64,000 bases of DNA from assembly GCA_019748215.1 (NCBI GenBank), contig JAIEPV010000034.1, positions 1 to 64,000 on the forward strand. The letters run 5' to 3'. The translations under genes were made by a program, and so were the position numbers. The notes under the pieces are model-generated. The model was not told the DNA's origin. It searched no databases and saw nothing but the letters and a program-made list of their open reading frames with translations. Below are positions 7,129 through 16,299 of this stretch, one piece after another (the stretch's first letter is position 1; the number at the start of each line of letters is the position of its first letter). The stretch comes from Hyphomicrobium sp. Its GTDB lineage: Bacteria > Pseudomonadota > Alphaproteobacteria > Rhizobiales > Hyphomicrobiaceae.

Positions 7129-9224
7129 GACAACGTTCCGACGGCCTGCACCTGCGTGCCGCGGCTGATTTCCAAATGCGATAGAATCGGCAGCGTCGGA
7201 AACAACCGTTCGGTGACCATGCGGACATAGGGGCGGGTATCCGCAGCAGCAACGATTACGAACTGATGACCTTCATCCATCAACGGCTTCACGACGGAGG
7301 TAACATCGTTGCCGAATTGCTCGATTAAGCGCGGATCTATATCGAATTCGTATATCTCCCCCTTGGCATCGCGCTTCAACGCCTGATGGAAAGCGACCTC
7401 CCATCGATTGCCGAGCCGGACAATGCGCAGCACGCCGTTGTCGGTGAGATCGCCGCAGATTTGTGGCGCAAGCCGCATGCGCACGTGCTCGGCAATCTGC
7501 TCTGCCTTGCGGCTGAACGGGGCAATTTCGGCAACGGCCTCGAGAATTAGATGCAAATTTCGGATCGATATGCGCTCAGCGAGCAAGACTTTCAATACGC
7601 CTTGCAGACCGGAGTAGGAGATCTGGCTGGGACAAATTTCATCGAGAAGACGGCGATATTCGGGATCCAGCCGATCAAGCAATAGGCGAAGATCGCGATA
7701 TGACAATAACTGGGCGAGGCTGTTGCGGATGATTTCAGCCAAGTGTGTGAGAAGGACAGAAGTATTGTCGATCGGCACAAAGCCATCGCGCCTCAAGGTC
7801 GTTGCAAAGATATCCGGCACCCAGACGGCCTTCATGCCAAATGACGGCTCGCGCGTCTCATCGCAGGGAGCGTTCGGCAGCGGACCGTCGCCAACCACAA
7901 CCAGCACATCGCCGAGGCGCAAATCGGCAGCGGCGACAACGGTTCCGTGAATTTTGATCTGATAAGCCTTGGTCGGGATCGCGAGATCTTCGGTCAGCTT
8001 GATATCGGGAACGACGAAGCCATACTGCTTTGCAAACTTGCGACGCATTTTGGCGACGCGAGAGCCAAGCTCGCCGTTCGACTTCATCAGAATACTGGAA
8101 ATCTGCTTACCAAAGCACAGTTCAATTTCCGTCGTCTTGAGCTGCTCCTTGATCGATTGCTTGGATTGTTCCTCGGGGCTGAGCGCCTCGCCAGACGACT
8201 GCTGCAGCGCGACCAGTCGCTCGGCTTCAGCGTTCTGGCGTGGAATAGCAAGGCCGACAAAGGCAAGACCGCCAGCGATCACAGCGAACGGTGTGAACGG
8301 CAGCCCCGGCGCCAGCGCGAGAATTCCCATGACAGAGGCGGCAAGAAGCAATGCTCTCGGATAGTAGCTAAACTGACTGATGATCACCTTTTCAGCAGAT
8401 CCGCGCGTGCCGCCCTTGGAAACGAGCAAGCCGGCGGCGAGGGCGACAATCAGGGCCGGGATCTGCGTCACGATGCCGTCGCCAACGGACAGCTTGGTGT
8501 AAATATCGACGGCTTGACCCAATTCCAAACCATGGCGCGTGACGCCAATAATGATACCGCCGAAGACATTAATGGCGGTAATGATGAGTCCTGCGATTGC
8601 ATCGCCGCGGACAAATTTCGAAGCACCGTCCATAGCGCCGAAGAACTGGCTCTCTTCCTCTAAATCGCGACGACGGCGACGCGCTTCGCGCTCGTCGATC
8701 ACGCCGGCGGAAAGGTCGGCATCGACGGCCATCTGCTTGCCCGGCATCGAATCGAGCGTGAAGCGGGCGCCGACTTCTGCGATGCGAGTCGCACCCTTCG
8801 TGATGACCATGAAGTTGACAGTGAGCAGTATAAAAAACACGATGACGCCGATTACAAAATCACCGCCCATAACAAATTCGGAAAATCCGGCGATAACGTT
8901 GCCAGCCGCGTGAGGACCATCCGCCCCATGCGATAGGATAAGGCGGGTCGTCGCTACGTTCAAAGCCAAGCGCAGCAATGTCGCGATGAGCAAAATCGTC
9001 GGAAACGATGAGAATTCAAGCGGTTTGTTGATCCACAACGCCACCATCAGGATGAGCACCGAAAACGCGATCGAAATCGCCAGCCCGATATCGATGAATA
9101 TTGCCGGAAGCGGTAGAAACAAGACGGCGAGAATAAATATAACAGCTATAGCAAGACTTATATCTTGGCGGATCGCCGCTGGCTCGATCGCAGCGTCGGT
9201 TACTTTCGGAGCGGCCATCCACAA
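7125..9224 (-). CDS. flhA: Flagellar export gate protein FlhA
   Basis: A 699-residue export-gate protein: eight transmembrane helices in the first half, a cytosolic loop with the FHIPEP family signature region ([20 protein letters not shown], about residues 153-172), and a C-terminal cytosolic domain that forms the nonameric ring docking chaperone-substrate complexes. Full family length with no interruption. There is an 84-base gap to fliQ upstream and a four-base overlap with fliR downstream. Confidence 0.97.
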   Translation of the reverse strand: MWMAAPKVTDAAIEPAAIRQDISLAIAVIFILAVLFLPLPAIFIDIGLAISIAFSVLILMVALWINKPLEFSSFPTILLIATLLRLALNVATTRLILSHGADGPHAAGNVIAGFSEFVMGGDFVIGVIVFFILLTVNFMVITKGATRIAEVGARFTLDSMPGKQMAVDADLSAGVIDEREARRRRRDLEEESQFFGAMDGASKFVRGDAIAGLIITAINVFGGIIIGVTRHGLELGQAVDIYTKLSVGDGIVTQIPALIVALAAGLLVSKGGTRGSAEKVIISQFSYYPRALLLAASVMGILALAPGLPFTPFAVIAGGLAFVGLAIPRQNAEAERLVALQQSSGEALSPEEQSKQSIKEQLKTTEIELCFGKQISSILMKSNGELGSRVAKMRRKFAKQYGFVVPDIKLTEDLAIPTKAYQIKIHGTVVAAADLRLGDVLVVVGDGPLPNAPCDETREPSFGMKAVWVPDIFATTLRRDGFVPIDNTSVLLTHLAEIIRNSLAQLLSYRDLRLLLDRLDPEYRRLLDEICPSQISYSGLQGVLKVLLAERISIRNLHLILEAVAEIAPFSRKAEQIAEHVRMRLAPQICGDLTDNGVLRIVRLGNRWEVAFHQALKRDAKGEIYEFDIDPRLIEQFGNDVTSVVKPLMDEGHQFVIVAAADTRPYVRMVTERLFPTLPILSHLEISRGTQVQAVGTLS

Positions 9225-9308
9225 ACCTCACTTGAGAGTTGACCTCAGTGTGCAATGCGAAACTTGCGCGAAGTTCGCTCGCAAGGCTTGGGTCGGCGCT
9301 TTTTGCCG

Positions 9309-9578
9309 TTACTGGATCGGCGTGCCGATCAGCGCGTAGACTTGTTCGGTAAAACCAAACAGCACGTTGCCCACGTAAGACCCAGTCAATGCTGCAACAC
9401 CAAAACCAACCAGCATTTTAGGGATGAACGTCAACGTCATTTCCTGCACCTGCGTCAATGCCTGTAGAACGGCGATAATGACGCCGACCACCATGGCCGA
9501 AATGACAATCGGACCCGATGCAATCATCGTGACCCAGATCGCCTGTTGCAAAAGATCAAGCGCGCTGCCCTGTGTCAT
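9309..9578 (-). CDS. fliQ: Flagellar export gate protein FliQ
   Basis: An 89-residue protein with two membrane helices (about 15-40 and 50-73). The family pattern is GPIVISAMVVGVIIAVLQAL followed by TQVQEMTLTFIPKML and a second helix ending in a Phe/Tyr-rich tail. It is part of the FliPQR pore. It starts on the last base of the flgD stop region (one-base overlap), so it is co-transcribed and probably coupled. Confidence 0.95.
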   Translation of the reverse strand: MTQGSALDLLQQAIWVTMIASGPIVISAMVVGVIIAVLQALTQVQEMTLTFIPKMLVGFGVAALTGSYVGNVLFGFTEQVYALIGTPIQ

Positions 9579-9991
9579 CAGCTTCCGATCGACACGCCGG
9601 CGCCGATTTCCACGGTTCGACCGTCTCGCAGCGTGGCCGTTGCACCGGCGGAATCGATCTTTACCGACACAACTTGACCGGTCACGGCTCCATCGGCAGA
9701 TGTTATGGAATGCCCAACGATGGCATTGGCCTGTGAAATATTCGAGATAACCAGTAACTGATCGAGCTTTGCGTTCTGCTTCAATGCCTGCTCGACATTC
9801 GAGAACGTCGCAAGCTGCGAAACGTACTCGGTCGAGTCAATCGGGTTGAGAGGATCCTGATTATTCATCTGAGCGAGAAGAAGTTGCAGGAAGGCGTCAT
9901 AGTCGAGCGTCGCGCCTGAAATAGACGCGTTGGCTTTAGTGTCGCTTGCGGTGCCTCCGGCAGACGCAGCTGTCACCGCTAGTGAGTTCAT
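9578..9991 (-). CDS. flgD: Hook-capping scaffold FlgD (short form)
   Basis: A 137-residue protein that caps the growing hook and is needed for FlgE polymerisation. The diagnostic segment is LDYDAFLQLLLAQMNNQDPLNP (residues about 28-49), followed by STEYVSQLATFSNVEQALK. It is shorter than enterobacterial FlgD (about 230) because it lacks the distal Tudor/Fn3 domains. This compact form is usual in rhizobia. Its start overlaps the flbT stop by four bases. Confidence 0.95.
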   Translation of the reverse strand: MNSLAVTAASAGGTASDTKANASISGATLDYDAFLQLLLAQMNNQDPLNPIDSTEYVSQLATFSNVEQALKQNAKLDQLLVISNISQANAIVGHSITSADGAVTGQVVSVKIDSAGATATLRDGRTVEIGAGVSIGS

Positions 9992-10416
9992 GCGACCTCC
10001 TTGGTATCGGCCAACCGTGATGTGCCGGCATTTAAAATTTGGTCTTCAAGCGGGAACAACTGGCGGATTTTCTTCAAGGCGTCCAACGGCCGCCCGTTTT
10101 CGAGCAACTGCGATGCGTCGGACAGTCCAGTCAGCAATTTCTCATCCGAGAGCGTCACCAGCATCGTAGACAGCGATGCATTCGCTAGATCGCGGGCCTG
10201 CATAAACAACGTCGGCTCAATCAGCATCGTCTGCACCATGAAATACAGCTGACGGAGCGGCGTGTAGGTTTCCTCAGGCTTGATCACGTGCTGCTCAAGT
10301 AAAAACGTCACGTCGTTGAGAACCTCAAGCCCCACCTTGCGATCAACGCGAAGCACGGCACCGTTGACAAATATGCGCTCGCCGGCGCGCACGGTGATGC
10401 GTAGACCGCCGCTCAT
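9988..10416 (-). CDS. flbT: Flagellin synthesis repressor FlbT
   Basis: A 142-residue post-transcriptional regulator. In Caulobacter FlbT binds the flagellin mRNA leader and represses translation until hook assembly is complete. The start MSGGLRITVRAGERIFVNGAVLRVDRK and the segment PEETYTPLRQLYFMVQTML are typical. It pairs with flaF immediately upstream (four-base overlap). The only flagellin gene in the window (23898-24839) has an ample leader on which FlbT could act; that target is inferred. Confidence 0.93.
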   Translation of the reverse strand: MSGGLRITVRAGERIFVNGAVLRVDRKVGLEVLNDVTFLLEQHVIKPEETYTPLRQLYFMVQTMLIEPTLFMQARDLANASLSTMLVTLSDEKLLTGLSDASQLLENGRPLDALKKIRQLFPLEDQILNAGTSRLADTKEVA

Positions 10417-10775
10417 TGTTCCAATCCCTCCAAAATGGTCTGCGTGACATCAATCATTCCCTTGAAGCTCTGCGCCTCGCCGTTCGAGATCTGCTCTGCC
10501 TCTTTCAAAAGCCAAAGACCGACAGAGATCAAACTCGCGCGGACCTCGGGGGGGAGGCCGTTCTCGGCTTTCATCAAATCCTCAATGAAGAAGCTCCATA
10601 GGCGATTGACGAAGAATATGGCGTCGATCGCTTCTCGCGTGTGCTTGCCCTTATGCTCTGCCAGGGCGAGAAGTTTAATCGAGTGAGCGAGTGCCATCTG
10701 TTCGTCGCTGCGCAGTGACTGGCTGCTATCAGAAATGACGTCATCATATTGGAATTTGTACATAGCGTCGCTCAC
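10413..10775 (-). CDS. flaF: Flagellin biosynthesis regulator FlaF
   Basis: A 120-residue helical protein of the FlaF family, which acts with FlbT, and opposite to it, in flagellin production and secretion. The motifs seen are ALAHSIKLLALAEHKG near residue 27 and LWSFFIEDLMKAENGLPPEVRASLISVGLWLLKEAE in the middle. The order flgL-flaF-flbT-flgD is the same as in rhizobia. The start ATG lies 33 bases after flgL. Confidence 0.92.
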   Translation of the reverse strand: MSDAMYKFQYDDVISDSSQSLRSDEQMALAHSIKLLALAEHKGKHTREAIDAIFFVNRLWSFFIEDLMKAENGLPPEVRASLISVGLWLLKEAEQISNGEAQSFKGMIDVTQTILEGLEQ

Positions 10776-10808
10776 ACCCTCGTATTTTTCCGCAATGCGG
10801 CTGGTATT

Positions 10809-11861
10809 TTAGAGAAAATTAAGAAGGCTTAATTGCTGGATACGACTCGTCAACGCATAAGACGTTTCTATTTGCCGCAATAGAGCCGAAAGACGCGTTT
10901 GAACTTCGGTCGGATCGACATCCTCCAATTCACCTACGGCAAGTGTCAGGAAAGATTTCTGAAGTTCAATCTGATCGTTCGAAGCCGATATCCGTTGTTG
11001 CGTGACGCCAAGCTGCGACTGAAGCCGGCTCACGCCCTGCAGCGCTTCGCTAACCTGCAAAATAGCTTTGTCGAGAACGACGTTCTGCGTTGCCTCATTA
11101 AGATTTGAAAAGCCGGAGTCTGCCACCAGCGCCAATGCCGAAGTCAACTTGCGAAAGGCGTCGTCATTAGCGTTGGTCGAGGTTTCGATCAGCTCCGTGC
11201 GCGAAACCCTGTTGCGAATATTCTTGTCGGACGCCTCTGACCATGCGCCCGTCCAACTGGCCGGGGAAAATTGCGCTGCATATTCGTTATCGAGATAATT
11301 CTGCATGTCGGCGGCCGAAATCGACGAGGCGGCGGGGTCGGTTGGTAGAAAACCGAATTTCGACTGATAGGCCGCCGTGACAGCCTGACGGCTCGCGGGC
11401 GGAACGTCGGCAAAATAATTCTGAAGCGGTCGCGCGTCCGAATTCAAGCCGGAAAATATGTATTGACCATCGACCGATGTATTGAGCGTATCGATCAGTG
11501 AACCCAGCGTCGACCGCGCCTCTTGCACAATCGTTTCAGGGGATGATGAATTCGACCGGGCGCGAACGAGCGCTGCGTTGATCAACTGAGCTGAGTCAGA
11601 AATCGACTGAAGACCAGCCTGCGACACCTTGAGTCGTGTCGACGCAATACCATTGGAGTCGAGAATCGATTGATATTGCTGCGTCTCGTTGCGCAATTGC
11701 ACAACTCGACCGGTCTTGGCGCCGAGCGCCACGCCAATGTCAGCGTGCCGGCCGCTCGTCAGCTCTTTTTGAGCATCGACGACCTGATTTTGAATGCGGG
11801 TAATAGAGCGGCGCACTTCGTCAGAAAGTGACGGCGTGGATATGAAGGTCGGCCCGATCAT
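10809..11861 (-). CDS. flgL: Hook-filament junction protein FlgL
   Basis: A 350-residue junction protein (HAP3) between hook and filament, exported by the flagellar machine. The N-terminal helix region shows flagellin-like heptads (RRSITRIQNQVVDAQKELTSG) and the C-terminus (LQSQLGVTQQRISASNDQIE, QIETSYALTSRIQQLSLLNF) gives the second half of the coiled coil. It lies five bases after flgK. The middle domain is variable and shows nothing odd. Confidence 0.93.
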   Translation of the reverse strand: MIGPTFISTPSLSDEVRRSITRIQNQVVDAQKELTSGRHADIGVALGAKTGRVVQLRNETQQYQSILDSNGIASTRLKVSQAGLQSISDSAQLINAALVRARSNSSSPETIVQEARSTLGSLIDTLNTSVDGQYIFSGLNSDARPLQNYFADVPPASRQAVTAAYQSKFGFLPTDPAASSISAADMQNYLDNEYAAQFSPASWTGAWSEASDKNIRNRVSRTELIETSTNANDDAFRKLTSALALVADSGFSNLNEATQNVVLDKAILQVSEALQGVSRLQSQLGVTQQRISASNDQIELQKSFLTLAVGELEDVDPTEVQTRLSALLRQIETSYALTSRIQQLSLLNFL

Positions 11862-11866
11862 TTGAT

Positions 11867-13345
11867 CTACCTCACCGCATTAATGAGTGTTTCAAGCATC
11901 CCATCGATCGCCGTAACCAGCCGGGATGACGCCTGATAGGTGCGCTCCAACTCCAGCAATCTCGCCATTTCTTCATCTAGACTGACGCCGGTTTCTTTGG
12001 ACAATGCGGCAGTCGCGCGTTCGGCGACGGTTGTTCGATATTCCGCCTCTTCGCGGCTTGTCTGGCGCAGTGTCTGCAGCCAAGAAACGGATGACGACGC
12101 ATAATCAACCAAGCTTGCAGAGGTGCCGATCTCTGCACTGCCATTATACGATCGCACGGCGCTTATCTGATCGACTAGGCCCTGAATGCGCGTCTCGTAA
12201 GAGGCGGCGCCTGTGGAATTATAAAGGTAAGCTGGATTTCCAGGATTCGATATGCCGCCGTCACGCAGGCGCGAGACAAGACCGCCTCGTGCCGGATCAA
12301 CATTCCCGTTGATCGATAATATGCTGGCCAGGCCATTGACGATCGTGCCCGAAGTGGGCACGGTCGGCGCGCCTGGATATGTAAAAAGACCGGCTGCGGC
12401 AGGAAGTGTTGGCACCGACGACTGATCGGTCTCCGCAAACGCTTCGATCAAACCGCGAGCGATCTCGTCGAGTTGATCTTCAAAGCGCGGCGCCAATTCA
12501 TCACGCACAGCCACGAGCCCGGCTATTTTTCCCGTATCGACAGCCATTGCGTGCGGCGTCCCAGCAACCGGGACACCATCGACATAGACCGGAGAACCCA
12601 AAACTCCGCTGGCAATATTTCCCGATGGTTGAAATGTAACTTTGCGCGCGATCTTATCAAACATTGTGACGTTGCTATCGGTGTAGATCGCTAGGTCACC
12701 ATCACCTCTTTCGACTGTGCGAATTCCGATTTCGGTCGACAAGGTCTTTAACAGCCCATCGCGGGCATCGGCGACATCGGTGACGTCGCGACCAGCACGT
12801 GTGCCGGCGACAATTTCCTTATTCAAAACCTCGAATTGCGACAGAATGGAGTTCACGCGATCAACCGAGCTGGCGATATCGGCGTCGGCCTGCGAACGCA
12901 CCGTCGAGACGGTTGCGGCAGCGGCATTCAGCGCGTTCGAAACATCTTTCGCCGCGAGAACGGCAGAATATGCCAGCGATGCATTCGACGGGCTGGCGGA
13001 ATATTGCAGCAAAGCCGAAGATAATTTGCCGATCAGTGAGGCCGGCGAACGCTCAAGACTGGTATCGCCGATCGTTGCATTCAATTGGTCGATCGCATCA
13101 GACACGGCGGAATTTGACTGCGCGGCTGAATTCGACGTTAGAGCCTTGTGCAACAGCAGCGGATCATACGACCTATCGACGCGCGCCACACGAACGCCGG
13201 ATCCCGGCCCAGTGACGACCGACACCGATTTGCGCGTTGCGTCCGCATCGCCGACACGGCCGACATTGCGCGACACGACGGCAATTTGCTCGGCTGTCGC
13301 CGACAAACTAGATCGCGCAACATCCAGGCCGATCGTGAGCGCCAT
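11867..13345 (-). CDS. flgK: Hook-filament junction protein FlgK
   Basis: A 492-residue HAP1 protein. Conserved ends: an N-terminal SLSATAEQIAVVSRNVGRVGD-type region (residues 12-33) and the C-terminal EMARLLELERTYQASSRLVTA followed by GMLETLINAV, the paired helices of rod-hook axial proteins. The N-terminal NISNxxT motif is divergent (SRNVGRVGDADAT), a common feature of rhizobial FlgK. It lies 31 bases after flgE and 5 before flgL. Confidence 0.93.
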   Translation of the reverse strand: MALTIGLDVARSSLSATAEQIAVVSRNVGRVGDADATRKSVSVVTGPGSGVRVARVDRSYDPLLLHKALTSNSAAQSNSAVSDAIDQLNATIGDTSLERSPASLIGKLSSALLQYSASPSNASLAYSAVLAAKDVSNALNAAAATVSTVRSQADADIASSVDRVNSILSQFEVLNKEIVAGTRAGRDVTDVADARDGLLKTLSTEIGIRTVERGDGDLAIYTDSNVTMFDKIARKVTFQPSGNIASGVLGSPVYVDGVPVAGTPHAMAVDTGKIAGLVAVRDELAPRFEDQLDEIARGLIEAFAETDQSSVPTLPAAAGLFTYPGAPTVPTSGTIVNGLASILSINGNVDPARGGLVSRLRDGGISNPGNPAYLYNSTGAASYETRIQGLVDQISAVRSYNGSAEIGTSASLVDYASSSVSWLQTLRQTSREEAEYRTTVAERATAALSKETGVSLDEEMARLLELERTYQASSRLVTAIDGMLETLINAVR

Positions 13346-13376
13346 GAGGCATGCCCTTGGTGATAAACCGCTAGAA

Positions 13377-14633
13377 TTACCGGATCAGATTGACAAGAAC
13401 ATCAAGAAGCTCGGCGCCGGTCTGAAACACCTTTGAGTTCGCAGTATAGCTCCTCTGAGCCTCGACCATCGTTGTCAGCTCCGTTGCAAGATCGACCGTC
13501 GGCCGCTCAAGAGCCCCGGATACAATACTACCGAGTGAGGCGGTGCCGGCGACACCGATCTGCAAATCACCAGATTCACTGCTTGGAGAAAAAACGTTGC
13601 CGCTCAGCAGTGTCAAATTGTTCGGGCTAGCGACGTTGGCGAGCGGAATTTTATAAGCATCGACGCGGATGCCGTTCGCGTAGACGGCAGAGACGATGCC
13701 TTCCTTCGAAATCTCAAGTCTCTCGACTGTGGCGGGGCCATTGCCGTTCACCTCGGCGGCCTGCACAATATAGTCAGCCGCCAACTGCGTCGATCTCTCG
13801 AAATCGATGGTCATCGCCGAACCATTTGGAATATTGACCGACAGACTTGGAGGCGCCGTCGTGAGCTGACCCGTTGCCCCATCGAACGACAGCGACAACG
13901 TGCTCATTGGACCCGAAGAATAAGGAAATCCGCCAGCGGAAGACGCACCGGCATTGTTGTAGACCGAGACTTCCCAAGAATTTGCCGCCGTCTTGGCTGT
14001 GTAGACGTCGACAACGACTTCATTTCCAAGATTGTCATATCCCACCATTGACGTCTTACCGACGTATTCGGCAGACGCGGAATTCGTAGACGGCAATTGA
14101 ACCGCCGGCGTTGCCGTCGCATTTGACGGCAAGTTAACTTGAAGTTTTGCCTGCGTTGAAGGAGCCGATTTTAAGCCGAGGTTTGCAGTACCGACGACCT
14201 CAAGGCCGGCCGCACTATTGACGATCGACGTAAGGTTCCCAGACAAGAGATTATAGCCAAGAAGCTTGAAGCCACCCGCATTGACCAATTCACCATCAGC
14301 ATTTGGAACGAAACCGCCAGCGCGCGTCAGATAGGGCGTCTCAGAATTACCACGCACCAGAAGGAAGCCATTGCCTTTGATCCCCAGATCTGTCGCCGAC
14401 CGCGTATAGCCCAGCTCGCCCTGCTCTTCTATGTTGCGCCGGACGTGAGTTTCCACAGATCCCGGCTGGTACTGCACGGTGCGCGCTTCAGGAACCAACG
14501 TCGAGAACTCCGTCGTCGCCCGTCGATAGCCTGTCGTATTGATGTTGGAGATGTTGTCGGCCACCGTCCCCATACGATCAGCCTGTGCAGACATACCCGA
14601 CACGCTCGTCGTCATAATTCCGTACAGACCCAT
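13377..14633 (-). CDS. flgE: Flagellar hook protein FlgE
   Basis: A 418-residue hook subunit. The N-terminus MGLYGIMTTSVSGMSAQADR followed by DNISNINTTGYRR is the axial-protein signature, and the C-terminus has MVEAQRSYTANSKVFQTGAE. I chose the ATG at 14631-14633 because a GAGGAAG lies 7 bases upstream. A TTG at 14648 would add five unrelated residues but has its own GAGGAAG about nine bases upstream. The 5' end overlaps the ftcR reading frame by 56 bases on the same strand, so hook translation may be coupled to that of its own activator. Confidence 0.96.
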   Translation of the reverse strand: MGLYGIMTTSVSGMSAQADRMGTVADNISNINTTGYRRATTEFSTLVPEARTVQYQPGSVETHVRRNIEEQGELGYTRSATDLGIKGNGFLLVRGNSETPYLTRAGGFVPNADGELVNAGGFKLLGYNLLSGNLTSIVNSAAGLEVVGTANLGLKSAPSTQAKLQVNLPSNATATPAVQLPSTNSASAEYVGKTSMVGYDNLGNEVVVDVYTAKTAANSWEVSVYNNAGASSAGGFPYSSGPMSTLSLSFDGATGQLTTAPPSLSVNIPNGSAMTIDFERSTQLAADYIVQAAEVNGNGPATVERLEISKEGIVSAVYANGIRVDAYKIPLANVASPNNLTLLSGNVFSPSSESGDLQIGVAGTASLGSIVSGALERPTVDLATELTTMVEAQRSYTANSKVFQTGAELLDVLVNLIR

Positions 14634-15402
14634 TGCCGGCTTCCTCAATCAAATTAGCTTCCTCAAGAAGGAAACCATCACGGCCTTGCGTGAAGCTGGT
14701 TTTCGACCCAGAATCGGACACGCGGGGAGCGGCCTGGTCGACAATCCGGTAGCCAAGGTACCGCTGCGATTCGATCGGGTCGTAGCCTAGGCGAAGACGC
14801 AACCGCTTTCTCAGCCTGCTGATATGGCTTTCAATGACGTTTTCGTGGATGTCGTCGTTAAAAATTCCATAAACGCGATTGAATATCTGGGTTTTTGTCA
14901 CGCGAACGCAGCGGCCTGACACAAGATATTCAAGAATTCTGCGCTCACGACGGGGCAACGACAGAACTTCACCGGCAACAACGGGGTCACGACCATCAAA
15001 AAATACTCGAATACCATTCACCTCAACAGATTCATCGACGTGACGTTGGCGTCGCGCTATGGCGCTCATTCGGGCGAGTATTTCGCGAACATGAAATGGC
15101 TTGGCAACAACATCGTCGACGCCAGCGGAAAACAGCTCCAGCATTTCTGGCAATGCGCGGCCGTCGATGATGCCGATTAGCGGCGCCTTAGAGCGGGCAC
15201 GGATGCGGGTGGGCAGCACCCGTCGGTTCTCGCCACTCCCCACCAAGAAGCCTTCGATAGCCGCCACGTCGGTATCGCATGCGCCGTCGAGCCAATCCGG
15301 CAATTCCGCCATCGTCATGCCGGCCGCGGCGACTCCCTCGCGATCGAAACACCTGACATAGGCGTCCGATACCGTTTGCCGCTCATCAAGAATCAAAAAC
15401 AT
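14578..15402 (-). CDS. ftcR: FtcR/Rem-type flagellar transcriptional regulator with C-terminal extension
   Basis: A 274-residue OmpR-like regulator orthologous to Brucella FtcR and Sinorhizobium Rem, the activator of flagellar genes. It has an N-terminal receiver-like domain (MFLILDERQTVSDAY...) that lacks the usual acidic pocket around the phosphorylation site, ending VDDVVAKPFHVREILAR. A winged helix follows, with PLPRRERRILEYLVSG-like and TKTQIFNRVYGIFNDDIHEN motifs and VIESHISRLRKRLR as recognition helix. The start is the ATG at 15400-15402; an ATG at 15441 would add 13 residues without family similarity. After the conserved end (RYLGYRI) about 50 extra residues follow, running into the flgE start. 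Confidence 0.93.
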   Translation of the reverse strand: MFLILDERQTVSDAYVRCFDREGVAAAGMTMAELPDWLDGACDTDVAAIEGFLVGSGENRRVLPTRIRARSKAPLIGIIDGRALPEMLELFSAGVDDVVAKPFHVREILARMSAIARRQRHVDESVEVNGIRVFFDGRDPVVAGEVLSLPRRERRILEYLVSGRCVRVTKTQIFNRVYGIFNDDIHENVIESHISRLRKRLRLRLGYDPIESQRYLGYRIVDQAAPRVSDSGSKTSFTQGRDGFLLEEANLIEEAGNGSVRNYDDERVGYVCTG

Positions 15403-15762
15403 GGCTGCCCCCGCAGAATCAATCTGCCAATAGGCGTACATTGATTCACATCGGATATTAACGCCTTTTTTACGAAAATAATGAGTGTGACCAATATCTT
15501 ACATGGTTACTTCTGTATTCTTTACATGACTTTGGGTGGCTACGGATTGGCAGTGCGCACCTCGAGTCAAGCGTCATCTCGCGCCTGTTGTGACGTTGCC
15601 TAAAATTCTTGGAGCAGAAGTGAGGAATGGTTCTCCAAGCGAATATTTTTTCGATTGGCTTCAATCGCCTTAAGTGATTTGAAGTGCGTATGGACCATAT
15701 TCCACTGATCAGCGGTGTTGATCAACGTAGCTCGTCGCAATTGTTGCGATGGTTATTTTTCG
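15403..15762. other. Divergent promoter region between ftcR and the PilZ gene
   Basis: About 360 bases without a gene, clearly richer in A+T than its surroundings. It should hold the ftcR promoter (-) and the promoter of the PilZ protein (+). It contains the CtrA-like box listed at 15458-15472. The only open frame (15470-15664, -) is short, resembles nothing and has no ribosome site. Confidence 0.5.
15458..15472. promoter_or_regulatory. CtrA-like box upstream of ftcR (one mismatch)
   Basis: TTAA-N7-TTTA against the CtrA consensus TTAA-N7-TTAA, 56 bases before the ftcR start codon. CtrA controls flagellar hierarchies in many Alphaproteobacteria. A one-mismatch site in an AT-rich region can arise by chance, so this is a candidate only. 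Confidence 0.4.
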
Positions 15763-16203
15763 ATGCCCCGTCAATCAAGCATCAATTGTGTTGCTATGGC
15801 TCGCCCGCGGCGCTCAGGAACGAAAATTCTAGATGACGTTGTTGATCTCGTCCCGGACGCTCTCAGCGATGTTGAGAGGCGCAAGGTCCAGCGCATTCGA
15901 TCGTGCCACATGGTTGCAGTTAAGACGACCGATGAACGGCGGCTTACGATCGTCGCCGATCTTTCGACGGATGGCGCAAAATTGAATTGGTTCGGCTCGA
16001 AATGGCCAAAAGTCAACGATCGGTTGACGGTTTGCCTGTTTGGCGCGAGTGAAGTTGAAGCCATTGTTCGCCGCATTGATCGATCGAATATCGCCGTACA
16101 GTTTGTTTATCGATTGCACGATCTGGAAGATGTCACCGCTCCCGATCATCTGGGCAGGCATTACTTTTCAACAGCACTGCGCCTTCAGGAGTTCATCCGC
16201 TGA
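15763..16203 (+). CDS. PilZ-domain protein with intact cyclic-di-GMP motif
   Basis: A single-domain protein of about 146 residues. It carries both halves of the canonical c-di-GMP-binding signature: RKVQR (RxxxR, residues 40-44 from this start) and DLSTDG (DxSxxG, 66-71), followed by the beta-barrel pattern AKLNWFGSKWPKVND, LTVCLF and AIVRRIDRSNIAVQF. PilZ proteins of this kind relay c-di-GMP to flagella, exopolysaccharide or cell-cycle targets. Its place between ftcR and the fliK operon suggests motility. The start is uncertain: ATG 15763, ATG 15796 or GTG 15715. None has a strong ribosome site. Confidence 0.8.
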   Translation: MPRQSSINCVAMARPRRSGTKILDDVVDLVPDALSDVERRKVQRIRSCHMVAVKTTDERRLTIVADLSTDGAKLNWFGSKWPKVNDRLTVCLFGASEVEAIVRRIDRSNIAVQFVYRLHDLEDVTAPDHLGRHYFSTALRLQEFIR

Positions 16204-16299
16204 TTTAGGGCGACCGATTGATGCGTCTTTCAGGCTGCAGCAAGTTTAATGTGTTGAAATAAGTCGGCCAGAATAGCGCATCTCCAATTGTATGACCAT

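Noticed and set aside
7947-8663. 238-codon open frame on + strand
   Set aside because: Entirely antisense to flhA, with low-complexity Arg/Gln/Asp composition typical of a shadow frame.
12717-13436. 239-codon open frame on + strand
   Set aside because: Antisense to flgK and the end of flgE; no recognisable motif.
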